Source: Prunella strophiata (lineage: Eukaryota > Chordata > Aves > Passeriformes > Prunellidae). Taken from it: a DNA stretch of 64,000 bases. Location of the stretch: the NCBI GenBank assembly GCA_036583965.1, contig JAZBQD010000001.1:20442941-20506940 (forward strand), read 5' to 3'. Under the pieces are notes generated by a model. It was not told the DNA's origin, ran no database searches, and saw nothing but the letters and a program-made list of their open reading frames with translations. A program made the translations under genes and the position numbers. Below, piece after piece: positions 36,063-48,348 of the stretch (within the stretch, counting starts at the first letter, position 1; each line of letters begins with the position of its first letter).

Positions 36063-36556
36063 GTGCCCCCTGCTCAGGTGTGGTGCTGGTGCTGGGGCAG
36101 CTCCAGCTGAGGACAGAGCTCAGAACCAGCTCAGAACCTGTCCCCATGCCCAGGGACACCAGGGCAAAGCTGCCTGAACAGGCTGGGGAGCCCAGGGTGG
36201 AGGAAACAGCCCCAGGTTTGGACAGGTCCCTGTGACAGAGCTGTGTGAGGACAGCAGGCCTGGAACAAAAAAGAAAAGCAACTGGAGGACAAAAGTGGGA
36301 CTTTCTCCCTGCTTTGAAAAGCCTGCACACATCCCACACCTTCATTAGGGCTGCTGCTCATGGACCTGAGGCCTCACTTCAGCTTTCAACCATTTCAGAC
36401 ACAAATAATAGAAAATTTCTAACTCAAAAGGATAATCTCCTGTCAGAAAGAGAGCAGCAGGCACGGTGAACACTTTAAAAGCTTTGGAGATATAAAGATT
36501 TATTGTATTTCCCAACAAGCCAGAAGCTTTGATTAAAGGTTAAAAATAGAAAATAG
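36063..36556. other. Single-copy interval; no gene recognised
   Basis: Mixed composition, AT-rich in the last 150 bp just before the 61-bp array. Minus-strand frames here extend from that array and are not independent evidence of coding. Confidence 0.6.
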
Positions 36557-39500
36557 GGATTGTTCTGTGTGCCTGAGCTGGCAGCAGAGCTGTGGCACTG
36601 CCTGTGGGGCTGGCAAAGGATTGTTCTGTGTGCCTGAGCTGGGAGCAGAGCTGTGGCACTGCCTGTGGGGCTGGCAAAGGATTGTTCTGTGTGCCTGAGC
36701 TGGGAGCAGAGCTGTGGCACTGCCTGTGGGGCTGGCAAAGGATTGTTCTGTGTGCCTGAGCTGGCAGCAGAGCTGTGGCACTGCCTGTGGGGCTGGCAAA
36801 GGATTGTTCTGTGTGCCTGAGCTGGCAGCAGAGCTGTGGCACTGCCTGTGGGGCTGGCAAAGGATTGTTCTGTGTGCCTGAGCTGGCAGCAGAGCTGTGG
36901 CACTGCCTGTGGGGCTGGCAAAGGATTGTTCTGTGTGCCTGAGCTGGGAGCAGAGCTGTGGCACTGCCTGTGGGGCTGGCAAAGGATTGTTCTGTGTGCC
37001 TGAGCTGGGAGCAGAGCTGTGGCACTGCCTGTGGGGCTGGCAAAGGATTGTTCTGTGTGCCTGAGCTGGGAGCAGAGCTGTGGCACTGCCTGTGGGGCTG
37101 GCAAAGGATTGTTCTGTGTGCCTGAGCTGGGAGCAGAGCTGTGGCACTGCCTGTGGGGCTGGCAAAGGATTGTTCTGTGTGCCTGAGCTGGGAGCAGAGC
37201 TGTGGCACTGCCTGTGGGGCTGGCAAAGGATTGTTCTGTGTGCCTGAGCTGGCAGCAGAGCTGTGGCACTGCCTGTGGGGCTGGCAAAGGATTGTTCTGT
37301 GTGCCTGAGCTGGCAGCAGAGCTGTGGCACTGCCTGTGGGGCTGGCAAAGGATTGTTCTGTGTGCCTGAGCTGGGAGCAGAGCTGTGGCACTGCCTGTGG
37401 GGCTGGCAAAGGATTGTTCTGTGTGCCTGAGCTGGGAGCAGAGCTGTGGCACTGCCTGTGGGGCTGGCAAAGGATTGTTCTGTGTGCCTGAGCTGGCAGC
37501 AGAGCTGTGGCACTGCCTGTGGGGCTGGCAAAGGATTGTTCTGTGTGCCTGAGCTGGGAGCAGAGCTGTGGCACTGCCTGTGGGGCTGGCAAAGGATTGT
37601 TCTGTGTGCCTGAGCTGGGAGCAGAGCTGTGGCACTGCCTGTGGGGCTGGCAAAGGATTGTTCTGTGTGCCTGAGCTGGCAGCAGAGCTGTGGCACTGCC
37701 TGTGGGGCTGGCAAAGGATTGTTCTGTGTGCCTGAGCTGGCAGCAGAGCTGTGGCACTGCCTGTGGGGCTGGCAAAGGATTGTTCTGTGTGCCTGAGCTG
37801 GCAGCAGAGCTGTGGCACTGCCTGTGGGGCTGGCAAAGGATTGTTCTGTGTGCCTGAGCTGGCAGCAGAGCTGTGGCACTGCCTGTGGGGCTGGCAAAGG
37901 ATTGTTCTGTGTGCCTGAGCTGGCAGCAGAGCTGTGGCACTGCCTGTGGGGCTGGCAAAGGATTGTTCTGTGTGCCTGAGCTGGCAGCAGAGCTGTGGCA
38001 CTGCCTGTGGGGCTGGCAAAGGATTGTTCTGTGTGCCTGAGCTGGGAGCAGAGCTGTGGCACTGCCTGTGGGGCTGGCAAAGGATTGTTCTGTGTGCCTG
38101 AGCTGGGAGCAGAGCTGTGGCACTGCCTGTGGGGCTGGCAAAGGATTGTTCTGTGTGCCTGAGCTGGCAGCAGAGCTGTGGCACTGCCTGTGGGGCTGGC
38201 AAAGGATTGTTCTGTGTGCCTGAGCTGGGAGCAGAGCTGTGGCACTGCCTGTGGGGCTGGCAAAGGATTGTTCTGTGTGCCTGAGCTGGGAGCAGAGCTG
38301 TGGCACTGCCTGTGGGGCTGGCAAAGGATTGTTCTGTGTGCCTGAGCTGGGAGCAGAGCTGTGGCACTGCCTGTGGGGCTGGCAAAGGATTGTTCTGTGT
38401 GCCTGAGCTGGCAGCAGAGCTGTGGCACTGCCTGTGGGGCTGGCAAAGGATTGTTCTGTGTGCCTGAGCTGGCAGCAGAGCTGTGGCACTGCCTGTGGGG
38501 CTGGCAAAGGATTGTTCTGTGTGCCTGAGCTGGGAGCAGAGCTGTGGCACTGCCTGTGGGGCTGGCAAAGGATTGTTCTGTGTGCCTGAGCTGGCAGCAG
38601 AGCTGTGGCACTGCCTGTGGGGCTGGCAAAGGATTGTTCTGTGTGCCTGAGCTGGCAGCAGAGCTGTGGCACTGCCTGTGGGGCTGGCAAAGGATTGTTC
38701 TGTGTGCCTGAGCTGGCAGCAGAGCTGTGGCACTGCCTGTGGGGCTGGCAAAGGATTGTTCTGTGTGCCTGAGCTGGCAGCAGAGCTGTGGCACTGCCTG
38801 TGGGGCTGGCAAAGGATTGTTCTGTGTGCCTGAGCTGGGAGCAGAGCTGTGGCACTGCCTGTGGGGCTGGCAAAGGATTGTTCTGTGTGCCTGAGCTGGG
38901 AGCAGAGCTGTGGCACTGCCTGTGGGGCTGGCAAAGGATTGTTCTGTGTGCCTGAGCTGGCAGCAGAGCTGTGGCACTGCCTGTGGGGCTGGCAAAGGAT
39001 TGTTCTGTGTGCCTGAGCTGGGAGCAGAGCTGTGGCACTGCCTGTGGGGCTGGCAAAGGATTGTTCTGTGTGCTGAGCTGGGAGCAGAGCTGTGGCACTG
39101 CCTGTGGGGCTGGCAAAGGATTGTTCTGTGTGCCTGAGCTGGCAGCAGAGCTGTGGCACTGCCTGTGGGGCTGGCAAAGGATTGTTCTGTGTGCCTGAGC
39201 TGGCAGCAGAGCTGTGGCACTGCCTGTGGGGCTGGCAAAGGATTGTTCTGTGTGCCTGAGCTGGCAGCAGAGCTGTGGCACTGCCTGTGGGGCTGGCAAA
39301 GGATTGTTCTGTGTGCCTGAGCTGGCAGCAGAGCTGTGGCACTGCCTGTGGGGCTGGCAAAGGATTGTTCTGTGTGCCTGAGCTGGCAGCAGAGCTGTGG
39401 CACTGCCTGTGGGGCTGGCAAAGGATTGTTCTGTGTGCTGAGCTGGGAGCAGAGCTGTGGCACTGCCTGTGGGGCTGGCAAAGGATTGTTCTGTGTGCCT

Positions 39501-40342
39501 GAGCTGGCAGCAGAGCTGTGGCACTGCCTGTGGGGCTGGCAAAGGATTGTTCTGTGTGCCTGAGCTGGCAGCAGAGCTGTGGCACTGCCTGTGGGGCTGG
39601 CAAAGGATTGTTCTGTGTGCTGAGCTGGGAGCAGAGCTGTGGCACTGCCTGTGGGGCTGGCAAAGGATTGTTCTGTGTGCCTGAGCTGGGAGCAGAGCTG
39701 TGGCACTGCCTGTGGGGCTGGCAAAGGATTGTTCTGTGTGCCTGAGCTGGCAGCAGAGCTGTGGCACTGCCTGTGGGGCTGGCAAAGGATTGTTCTGTGT
39801 GCCTGAGCTGGCAGCAGAGCTGTGGCACTGCCTGTGGGGCTGGCAAAGGATTGTTCTGTGTGCCTGAGCTGGCAGCAGAGCTGTGGCACTGCCTGTGGGG
39901 CTGGCAAAGGATTGTTCTGTGTGCCTGAGCTGGCAGCAGAGCTGTGGCACTGCCTGTGGGGCTGGCAAAGGATTGTTCTGTGTGCTGAGCTGGGAGCAGA
40001 GCTGTGGCACTGCCTGTGGGGCTGGCAAAGGATTGTTCTGTGTGCCTGAGCTGGGAGCAGAGCTGTGAGCTGTGGCACTGCCTGTGGGCTGGCAAAGGAT
40101 TGTTCTGTGTGCCTTGAGCTGGGAGCAGAGCTTGGCACTGCCTGTTGGGGCTGGCAAAGGATTGTCTGTGTGCCTGCAGGCTGGGAGAAGAGCTGTGGCA
40201 CTGGCCTGTGGGGCTGGCAAAGAAGGATTGTTCGGTGTGCCTGAGCTGGGAGCAGAGCTGTGGCACTGCCTGTGGGGCCTGGCAAAGGATTGTTTCTGTG
40301 TGCCTGAGCTGGGAGCAGAGCTGTGGCACTGCCTGTGGGGCT
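36557..40342. repeat. 61-bp minisatellite, about 62 units, with higher-order repeats
   Basis: The unit runs GATTGTTCTGTGTGCCTGAG, CTGGSAGCAGAGCTGTGG, CACTGCCTGTGGGG, CTGGCAAAG, where S is a C/G variant. From 36565 to 39066 the phase is exact (41 units). Four 60-bp units (GTGTGCTGAG, one C lost) then start at 39066, 39431, 39613 and 39978, spaced 365, 182 and 365 bp. Beyond about 40060 units carry many small indels. All three minus-strand frames are open for about 1,290-1,340 codons because the unit has no stop on that strand. I do not regard these as genes. Confidence 0.99.
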
Positions 40343-40465
40343 CAGAGTCACTCTGGGGCACTGCAGGGTCCTGGCAGTGCCAGAGCTGGGAAGCTGCAGG
40401 CAGCACTGGCACAACCAAGTGAGGGGAAACAACAGAGGAGTGAGGGGAGTGGAGGGGGAAACAGC

Positions 40466-40690
40466 CCCAGGTGCCCCAGGGGAGGTTCAGGTTGGAAATG
40501 AGAGAGATTTCCTCACTGCAGGGGTGGTCAGGCCTTGGAGGGGCTGCCAGTCCCATCCCTGGAGCTGTCCAAAACCATCAGACCTGGGGGGTGATGACAC
40601 AGCCCAGTGGGCATGGTGGGGTTGGACTGAAGGTTGAATTTGATCATCTCAGAGGCCTTTTCCCAGCTCAACACTTCCATGACTCTCTGC
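40466..40690 (+). mobile_element. CR1 LINE 3' fragment, sense, older subfamily
   Basis: GGGGAGGTTCAGGTTGG followed by CCATCCCTGGAGCTGTCC, GGGCATGGTGGGGTTGGAC, ATCTCAGAGGCCTTTTCCC and a closing CACTTCCATGACTCT fits the full GGTTGGA-type CR1 tail. The left edge is within about 125 bp of the 61-bp array. Confidence 0.9.
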
Positions 40691-42903
40691 CTCTGCCTGC
40701 CCAGCCTGTCCTGAAGGTTTGGGGCACTTAGGGACACAAACCCTGTTTGTGTGCACAGCTCAGTCCAGCCCTTACTGTGCCCACCTCACCCTGGGCAGGA
40801 GCTCAGTTCCCTGGGATTGCTGCAGAATAAATGGGGATAAAGGCCGTGGGTGGCCCCTGAGGGCAGCACTGCAGCCAGGAGGTGTGCAGGGCCCCGTGCT
40901 GGCAGAGAACATCACTCACAAAAGCTGCTAACACAGCCTGTTTTCTGCTCAGGCGAGCAGGATATCCTCACAGGAGAGCTTGGCTAGCTTGGAAACAGCA
41001 AATTCTTATGCATGATGTAATTCACTGGAAGCTTCACTGAGCTGGAAGTGCCTGACCTTTTGATCTTTGGCAAATAAATGAACAGCCCCGAGGAAGCTCT
41101 GGAGTTCTGTGCCCTCCGTGCAGGACAGGGCACCTGGAGGGCTGAGGAGTTAAAGCATTTCTTTTTTTCATTATTTTCACTTTAAGGAACTAAGACTTGG
41201 GGGGAAAAACAGGTAAGAACATATTTTAAGTGTTGGTGAAAAAAACCCCTTCAAAACCCATTTGCCCAAAGGTTCAAAGAGGTGTCTTTGCAAGGTGGGA
41301 AATTCCATGTGAACTGTGTTCAGCTGTTAATTGAGATTGGAGAGAGGGGGAGAGGGTTTTTTAGCCATCACATCTGCTTTTATCAGCCATCTAAAAAAGG
41401 CAGTTCTGCTTTCAGAGTGATGCTGTGTGAGGATCTCTCTTCTTCCCAGGAGATTTCCTCAAAAAAGGAGTTGTGGAAGTGCTCCTGCCTCCCCTCCAGG
41501 CCTATTTCAAGCTTCTAATCTGACATCTAATACTGATTGGTGCCTCTTTCCCTCCCTTCAAATGCATTTGAATTTGTTCCAGGTATAAAAGGAAATGGAA
41601 ATGAAAAAAATAAAAAATCTGGTCTGTCTAGTCAGTCTTAGGAAGCACCTGAAACATACCCTGGTGGTGTCTGCAGGACTGAGGGCTGCTATTTGAAGTG
41701 TTGGGAAAGCCATGATCCCAAACCCTGTCCAATGGATCATCCACTTCTGTCACTGGCAGAGTAAAACCTGGAACAGGAATTCACATGTAAAGCCTAGAGA
41801 AGGAATGAACGCTTTCAGAAACTCCCGGGAAGCAGCTCAGGCTCAAATAAATAACAAACCTCAGCTTTCCTCCCAGCCAAGGTTTTGTGGCTCAGACCTC
41901 CCCAAGGGTGAATGGAGCCCCCAGGGCAGTGGGGCACAGGGCAGAGGAGCTGGGGCAGGCTCCACAGCAGGCCTGGGGACACCAGGCAATCACCAGGGCC
42001 TGTCGTCCTCTCCACTGGACACCAACCCCTGCTCACGGGGAAAACCCAAATTACTGAGACAGCTCAACCTCCTGAGCTGGAGAGGAAAAGTGAGATGGGA
42101 ACGTGGCCTCAGCCTTCTGGGAGTGCTGCTGTGCCACCATGGCCCTGGCACATCAAACCTGGGGAAAGAACTTCCTCCAGTGACAGGGATGGACCATGGA
42201 AAAGGAGGGATGGAGGAAAAAAGAAACAGATGTGAGACAATAGGAGAAGAAACCACAGGGACAGCAAATACAGCTGAGGATTTTACCTCCTGCTGCTGAT
42301 CATCCTCCCTTCCCCCCACCTTAGGAACACACTGAGCTGTTAAACATCAGCCAAGGCACTTTGTGCTTATTACTGAATTCTTCTTATGGTTCTTTAAGTT
42401 ACAAACAGGGCTACTGATTCCAAACCTGAAGTGCTAAAATTATTCCAAGTAATGCATGTCCAGCTCTGAAATCCTGAAGTTAATTTTAACCGTCGCTTTC
42501 AGAAATAGGCTGCCTTGTCCTGACAAATCTATGTGGGCCATATTGTGAGGAGAACTATCAATATTTGAATAAATTTTACATGCTAGCAAACTAAAATTAT
42601 CTTTACATCGATTCAGCAGCAAGTGCTCCAGTAGGGCTGGACGGAATGGCCAATAAATTGACAAATCTACAAAACAGAATGGGAGGAACATAAAAAATGG
42701 GCAGCTGGCTGCTGCCTGCCATCTCCCATTTCCTGTGTAATGCACTCAGGCTCCCTGAGCAGGAGCAGCCATGGTCACTGCAGCCCCTGGGCTCCCCCAG
42801 CCCTGCCCTGGCGCCAGGCTCAGCTCAGCCCCACGGGTCTGCTCCTTCCCAAAGGCTCCCCCAGCCCTGCTGCTCCCTGGCACCTGCACAGGAGCACTCT
42901 GGG
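40691..42903. other. Single-copy interval with a CpG-poor candidate regulatory segment
   Basis: About 2.2 kb without tandem arrays. The part at 42380-42720 is AT-rich and nearly free of CpG, and contains TAATGCATG, TATCAATATTTGAATAAA and CATGCTAGCAAAC-like stretches of the style seen in conserved noncoding elements. The 195-codon plus-strand frame at 41712-42299 has no recognised domain and overlaps others. Confidence 0.5.
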
Positions 42904-43486
42904 CTGGGGATGTTCCATGCTTTGAGCTGGGAACATTGCACTTCTTGAGCTGGGAATAATTCCATGCTTTGAGCTGGGAATATTGCACTTCTTGAGCTGG
43001 GAATAATTCCATGCTTTGAGCTGGGAATAATTCCATGCTTTGAGCTGGGAATAATTCCATGCTTTGACCTGGGAACATTGCACTTCTTGAGCTGGGAATA
43101 ATTCCATGCTTTGAGCTGGGAACATTGCACTTCTTGAGCTGGGAATAATTCCATGCTTTGAGCTGGGAATAATTCCATGCTTTGAGCTGGGAATATTGCA
43201 CTTCTTGGGCCAGGAATATTCAATGCTTTGAGCTGGGAATATTGCACTTCTTGAGCTGGGAATATTGCATGCTTTGGGCTGGGAATATTCCACACTTTGA
43301 GCTGGGAACATTCCACACTTTGGGAATAATTCCATGCTTTGAGCCAGGAATAATTCCATATTTTGAGCCGGGAATAAATCCATGCTTTCTCCCCGAGCTG
43401 GGAATAATTCCATGCTTTGAGCTGGGAACATTGCACTTCTTGAGCTGGGAATAATTCCATGCTTTGAGCTGGGAAGAAGTCCACGG
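42904..43486. repeat. 23/24-bp minisatellite (CTTTGAGCTGGGAATAATTC)
   Basis: A 24-bp unit (CATGCTTTGAGCTGGGAATA plus ATTC) alternates with a 23-bp form (CACTTCTTGAGCTGGGAAC plus ATTG). Roughly 24 units are present. Divergent units (GGCCAGGAATATTC, TTCTCCCCGAGCTGGG) concentrate between 43200 and 43410. The last unit runs straight into a long T tract. Confidence 0.97.
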
Positions 43487-43487
43487 G

Positions 43488-44455
<968 letters not shown>

Positions 44456-44842
44456 CCAGCCTGGTTTGGGTTGCAGGGACCCCAAATCCCCCCCAGTGCC
44501 CCCCCTGCCATGGCAGGGACACCTCCCACTGTCCCAAGTGCTCCCAGCCCCAGTGTCCAGCCTGGCCTTGGGCACTGCCAGGGATCCAGGGGCAGCCACA
44601 GCTGCTCTGGGCACCCTGTGCCAGGGCCTGCCCACCCTGCTAGGGAACAATTCCCAATTCCCAATCTCCCATCCATCCCTGCCCTCTGGCACTGGGAGCC
44701 ATTCCCTGGGTCCTGTCCCTCCATCCTTGTCCCCAGTCCCTCTGCAGCTCTCCTGGAGCCCCTTCAGGCCCTGGCAGGGCTCTGAGCTCTCCCTGGAGCT
44801 GCTCCTCTCCAGGTGAGCCCCCCAGGTGTGCCAGGCTGACTC
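44456..44842 (-). mobile_element. Long CR1 LINE 3' fragment, antisense
   Basis: It starts with CCTGGTTTGGGTTGCAGGG and covers the usual tail. It extends further through TTCCCAATTCCCAATCTCCC, CCCTCTGGCACTGGGAGCC and CTCTCCTGGAGCCCCTTCAGG to CAGGTGAGCCCCCCAGG. It is almost identical to the copy at 60525-60895 over this whole stretch, implying a recently active subfamily. Confidence 0.95.
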
Positions 44843-45769
44843 CCCCAGTTTGGGTTCTCCTGGGACAGCTCCACCATTTTTTTAACCTCCATAACCAACA
44901 GCAGAGCCCAAGCTCTGAGCACAGCCTGGGTGAGCTGAGATGTCTCACCCAGAGAACTGCATTTTGATTTTTATTTATTTACACAGCCCAATATTTCTAC
45001 ATATTCCATTAAAGCATACCTTTGACAAAAAAAATCTCTCCATGCTAATAATCTTTAAAATATCCCAGGCTCTCCAAAATCTGAGCTTCAGGGAGAACAA
45101 ACAGCACTGCTGCAACCTGCAAAAAGTTAATTTTTTCACGCTGCTGCCTCTTCCATTTTCCAGCCCTATTTCTATTCCTAATTAAGCAAACTTGAGTGTG
45201 ATCCAGAAATACAAAGAGGAGTGGTTGAATTTGGAGGCATTAAGAGAATTTTAAATGTCTTGCTTTTTGCCTCAAAACTGCATTCAGGTGAGGAAAAAGT
45301 AAGTAAGTAAAATATATATTTTTAATCCTCCATGTACCCCTCTATTAACCACAATTACAACACTTCAAAGCACATTAATTTCCTGCTTTCAAGTTTTCTA
45401 TAGCAACAGTTTGTTGAAAGAGTTTGATTTCATTATATTATGCCAATACTACCCTGGTAGAAATTTCAATCTTTTTAGACAGAAAGAAGTGCAAAAAATT
45501 ACATTAACAACGAGAATAAATCAACTGAAGCTCTCAATGCCTCCTAATTTATGCCATTTTCTTGTGGGTTTTTTTAAAGCTGTTTTTTCTCCACCAGCTT
45601 GATGCCACCTCTTTACCGCGGTTTGCATTTCCCAGGGGGAGCAGCTGAGCGAGGGAAGGAAGCCCAGAGAGCAGCGGCTGGGCTGCCAGCCCTGCCCCAG
45701 CCTGCGGAGCCTGCAGGGCACAGCGGGGCACGGACCCTGCTGGAACAGGGCTGGGGAACACAGGGAACC
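44843..45769. other. AT-rich single-copy interval; no gene recognised
   Basis: AT-rich with AAGTAAGTAAGTAAAATATA near 45297 and several short A/T runs. It becomes GC-rich just before the 29-bp array. No coding frame is supported. Confidence 0.6.
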
Positions 45770-47306
45770 GGGGGGATCCAGGGATCCCAGTCAATCCTGG
45801 GGGGATCCAGGGATCCCAGTCAATCCTGGGGGGATCCAGGGATCCCAGTCAATCCTGGGGGGATCCAGGGATCCCAGTCAATCCTGGGGGGATCCAGGGA
45901 TCCCAGTCAATCCTGGGGGGATCCAGGGATCCCAGTCAATCCTGGGGGGATCCAGGGATCCCAGTCAATCCTGGGGGGATCCAGGGATCCCAGTCAATCC
46001 TGGGGGGATCCAGGGATCCCAGTCAATCCTGGGGGGATCCAGGGATCCCAGTCAATCCTGGGGGGATCCAGGGATCCCAGTCAATCCTGGGGGGATCCAG
46101 GGATCCCAGTCAATCCTGGGGGGATCCAGGGATCCCAGTCAATCCTGGGGGGATCCAGGGATCCCAGTCAATCCTGGGGGGATCCAGGGATCCCAGTCAA
46201 TCCTGGGGGGATCCAGGGATCCCAGTCAATCCTGGGGGGATCCAGGGATCCCAGTCAATCCTGGGGGGATCCAGGGATCCCAGTCAATCCTGGGGGGATC
46301 CAGGGATCCCAGTCAATCCTGGGGGGATCCAGGGATCCCAGTCAATCCTGGGGGGATCCAGGGATCCCAGTCAATCCTGGGGGGATCCAGGGATCCCAGT
46401 CAATCCTGGGGGGATCCAGGGATCCCAGTCAATCCTGGGGGGATCCAGGGATCCCAGTCAATCCTGGGGGGATCCAGGGATCCCAGTCAATCCTGGGGGG
46501 ATCCAGGGATCCCAGTCAATCCTGGGGGGATCCAGGGATCCCAGTCAATCCTGGGGGGATCCAGGGATCCCAGTCAATCCTGGGGGGATCCAGGGATCCC
46601 AGTCAATCCTGGGGGGATCCAGGGATCCCAGTCAATCCTGGGGGGATCCAGGGATCCCAGTCAATCCTGGGGGGATCCAGGGATCCCAGTCAATCCTGGG
46701 GGGATCCAGGGATCCCAGTCAATCCTGGGGGGATCCAGGGATCCCAGTCAATCCTGGGGGGATCCAGGGATCCCAGTCAATCCTGGGGGGATCCAGGGAT
46801 CCCAGTCAATCCTGGGGGGATCCAGGGATCCCAGTCAATCCTGGGGGGATCCAGGGATCCCAGTCAATCCTGGGGGGATCCAGGGATCCCAGTCAATCCT
46901 GGGGGGATCCAGGGATCCCAGTCAATCCTGGGGGGATCCAGGGATCCCAGTCAATCCTGGGGGGATCCAGGGATCCCAGTCAATCCTGGGGGGATCCAGG
47001 GATCCCAGTCAATCCTGGGGGGATCCAGGGATCCCAGTCAATCCTGGGGGGATCCAGGGATCCCAGTCAATCCAGGAACCCGGGCACCCTCCTGGGGAGG
47101 GGGATCCAGAGAGAGCCAGGGATCCCAGCAACACCGGGGAGGGGATCCAGAGGGATCCAGGGATCCCAGGCACTCCTGGGGGGATCCAGGGATCCCAGAC
47201 ACTCCTGGGGGATCCAGAGGGATCCAGGGATCCCAGTCAATCCTGGGGGGATCCAGGGCCCCCAGCCACACCTGGGCTGGGGGATCCAGGGCTCCCACCT
47301 GCCCAG
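45770..47306. repeat. 29-bp minisatellite, about 45 identical units plus decayed right edge
   Basis: The unit joins GGATCCAGGGATCCCAG and TCAATCCTGGGG. It contains the palindromes GGATCC and GGGATCCC and a CCCAG/CTGGG inverted repeat. About 45 units (45770-47073) look identical. From 47074 to 47306 the units change (GGAACCCGGGCACCCTCC, CACTCCTGGGGGGATCC, GGGCCCCCAGCC). The period gives one 29-residue repeat frame that runs 790 codons into the next CR1. It is not a gene. Confidence 0.99.
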
Positions 47307-47329
47307 GCTTTAGCAAGGCTGTTGTTGAA

Positions 47330-47845
47330 GTCCCCCCGGACACCTTTACAGGTTCTGCATCCAGCCCCAGATCCCCAAACTCAAGAAGGACCTGGAGCTG
47401 CCAGAGAGAATCCAGAGGAGGCCCCAGAGCTGCTGCAGGGCTGGAGCCCCTCAGGAGCCAGCCTGGCACACCTGGGGGCTCACCTGGAGAGGAGCAGCTC
47501 CAGGGAGAGCTCAGAGCCCTGCCAGGGCCTGAAGGGGCTCCAGGAGAGCTGCAGAGGGACTGGGGACAAGGATGGAGGGACAGGACCCAGGGAATGGCTC
47601 CCACTGCCAGAGGGCAGGGCTGGGTGGGAGATTGGGAATTGGGAATTGTTCCCTGGCAGGGTGGGCAGGGCTGGCACAGGGTGCCCAGAGCAGCTGTGGC
47701 TGCCCCTGCATCCCTGGCAGTGCCCAAGGCCAGGCTGGACACTGGGGCTGGGAGCACCTGGGACAGTGGGAGGTGTCCCTGCCATGGCAGGGGGGGCACT
47801 GGGTGGGCTCTGAGGTCCTTTCCCACCCAGACCATTCTGGGATTT
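47330..47845 (+). mobile_element. Longest CR1 LINE 3' fragment in the window, sense
   Basis: It begins about 47340 with AAGAAGGACCTGGAGCTGCC and GAATCCAGAGGAGGCCCCAG, then GGCTGGAGCCCCTCAGG, and includes TTGGGAATTGTTCCCTGGC, the CTGGCAGTGCCCAAGG block and GGTCCTTTCCCACCCAGACC. About 510 bp of 3' sequence is retained. It is head-on to the decayed end of the 29-bp array. No intact reverse transcriptase domain is included. Confidence 0.95.
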
Positions 47846-48235
47846 TTCTGCTTTTCTGCCCCTCTGCAGCTGCTCACTGTGACAAGGACAGCAGGGACCA
47901 GGGGAGCCCTGAGCACCCAGAGCACCAACAAACACCTGCAGCACTCAGTGTCACCTAACTCAGCAGATTAATTGGCAATGAGCTTCTGCTTAACCACTTC
48001 TCCTAAGACATGTTGGGAAAAAATTCAATAAAACTTGTGTTAAGCTGATTCCACGCTGCAGTACAAACAAAGTGTGGAGCAGCCTAATCCTCTTACACCA
48101 GGGAACAGGCTCCTAAAGTCATTATTTAATAAGATTAAATACTGCAGGTCATAAAAATTAATTTATACAGCTGCCATGTTTTGAAAACGACATGTCTGCA
48201 GAGTGGGACAGATTTCTTTCCTGTGGAGAGGCAAA
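47846..48235. other. Single-copy interval; no gene recognised
   Basis: GC-rich to 47960, then AT-rich. No repeats or coding signals are visible. Confidence 0.6.
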
Positions 48236-48348
48236 GGTGAGCACAAGCTGTGGCTGCCCCTGGAGCCCTGGCAGTGCCCAGGGCCAGGCTGGACAGGACT
48301 CAGAGCACCTGGCACAGTGGGAGGTGTCCCTGCCACGGCACAGCACTG
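48236..48348 (+). mobile_element. Short CR1 LINE fragment, sense
   Basis: AAGCTGTGGCTGCCCCTGG, CCTGGCAGTGCCCAGGGCC and GTGGGAGGTGTCCCTGCC are present. The terminal block after CCATGG is replaced by unrelated sequence, so the 3' end is lost. Confidence 0.88.

Noticed and set aside
36475..40556. Three minus-strand open frames of about 1,280-1,340 codons
   Set aside because: All frames are open because the 61-bp unit lacks minus-strand stops. The frames enter the array from unrelated flanks, and no domain is present.
45599..47971. 790-codon plus-strand frame through the 29-bp array and a CR1 copy
   Set aside because: It joins an array, a CR1 tail and flanking DNA by chance. No part resembles a known protein.
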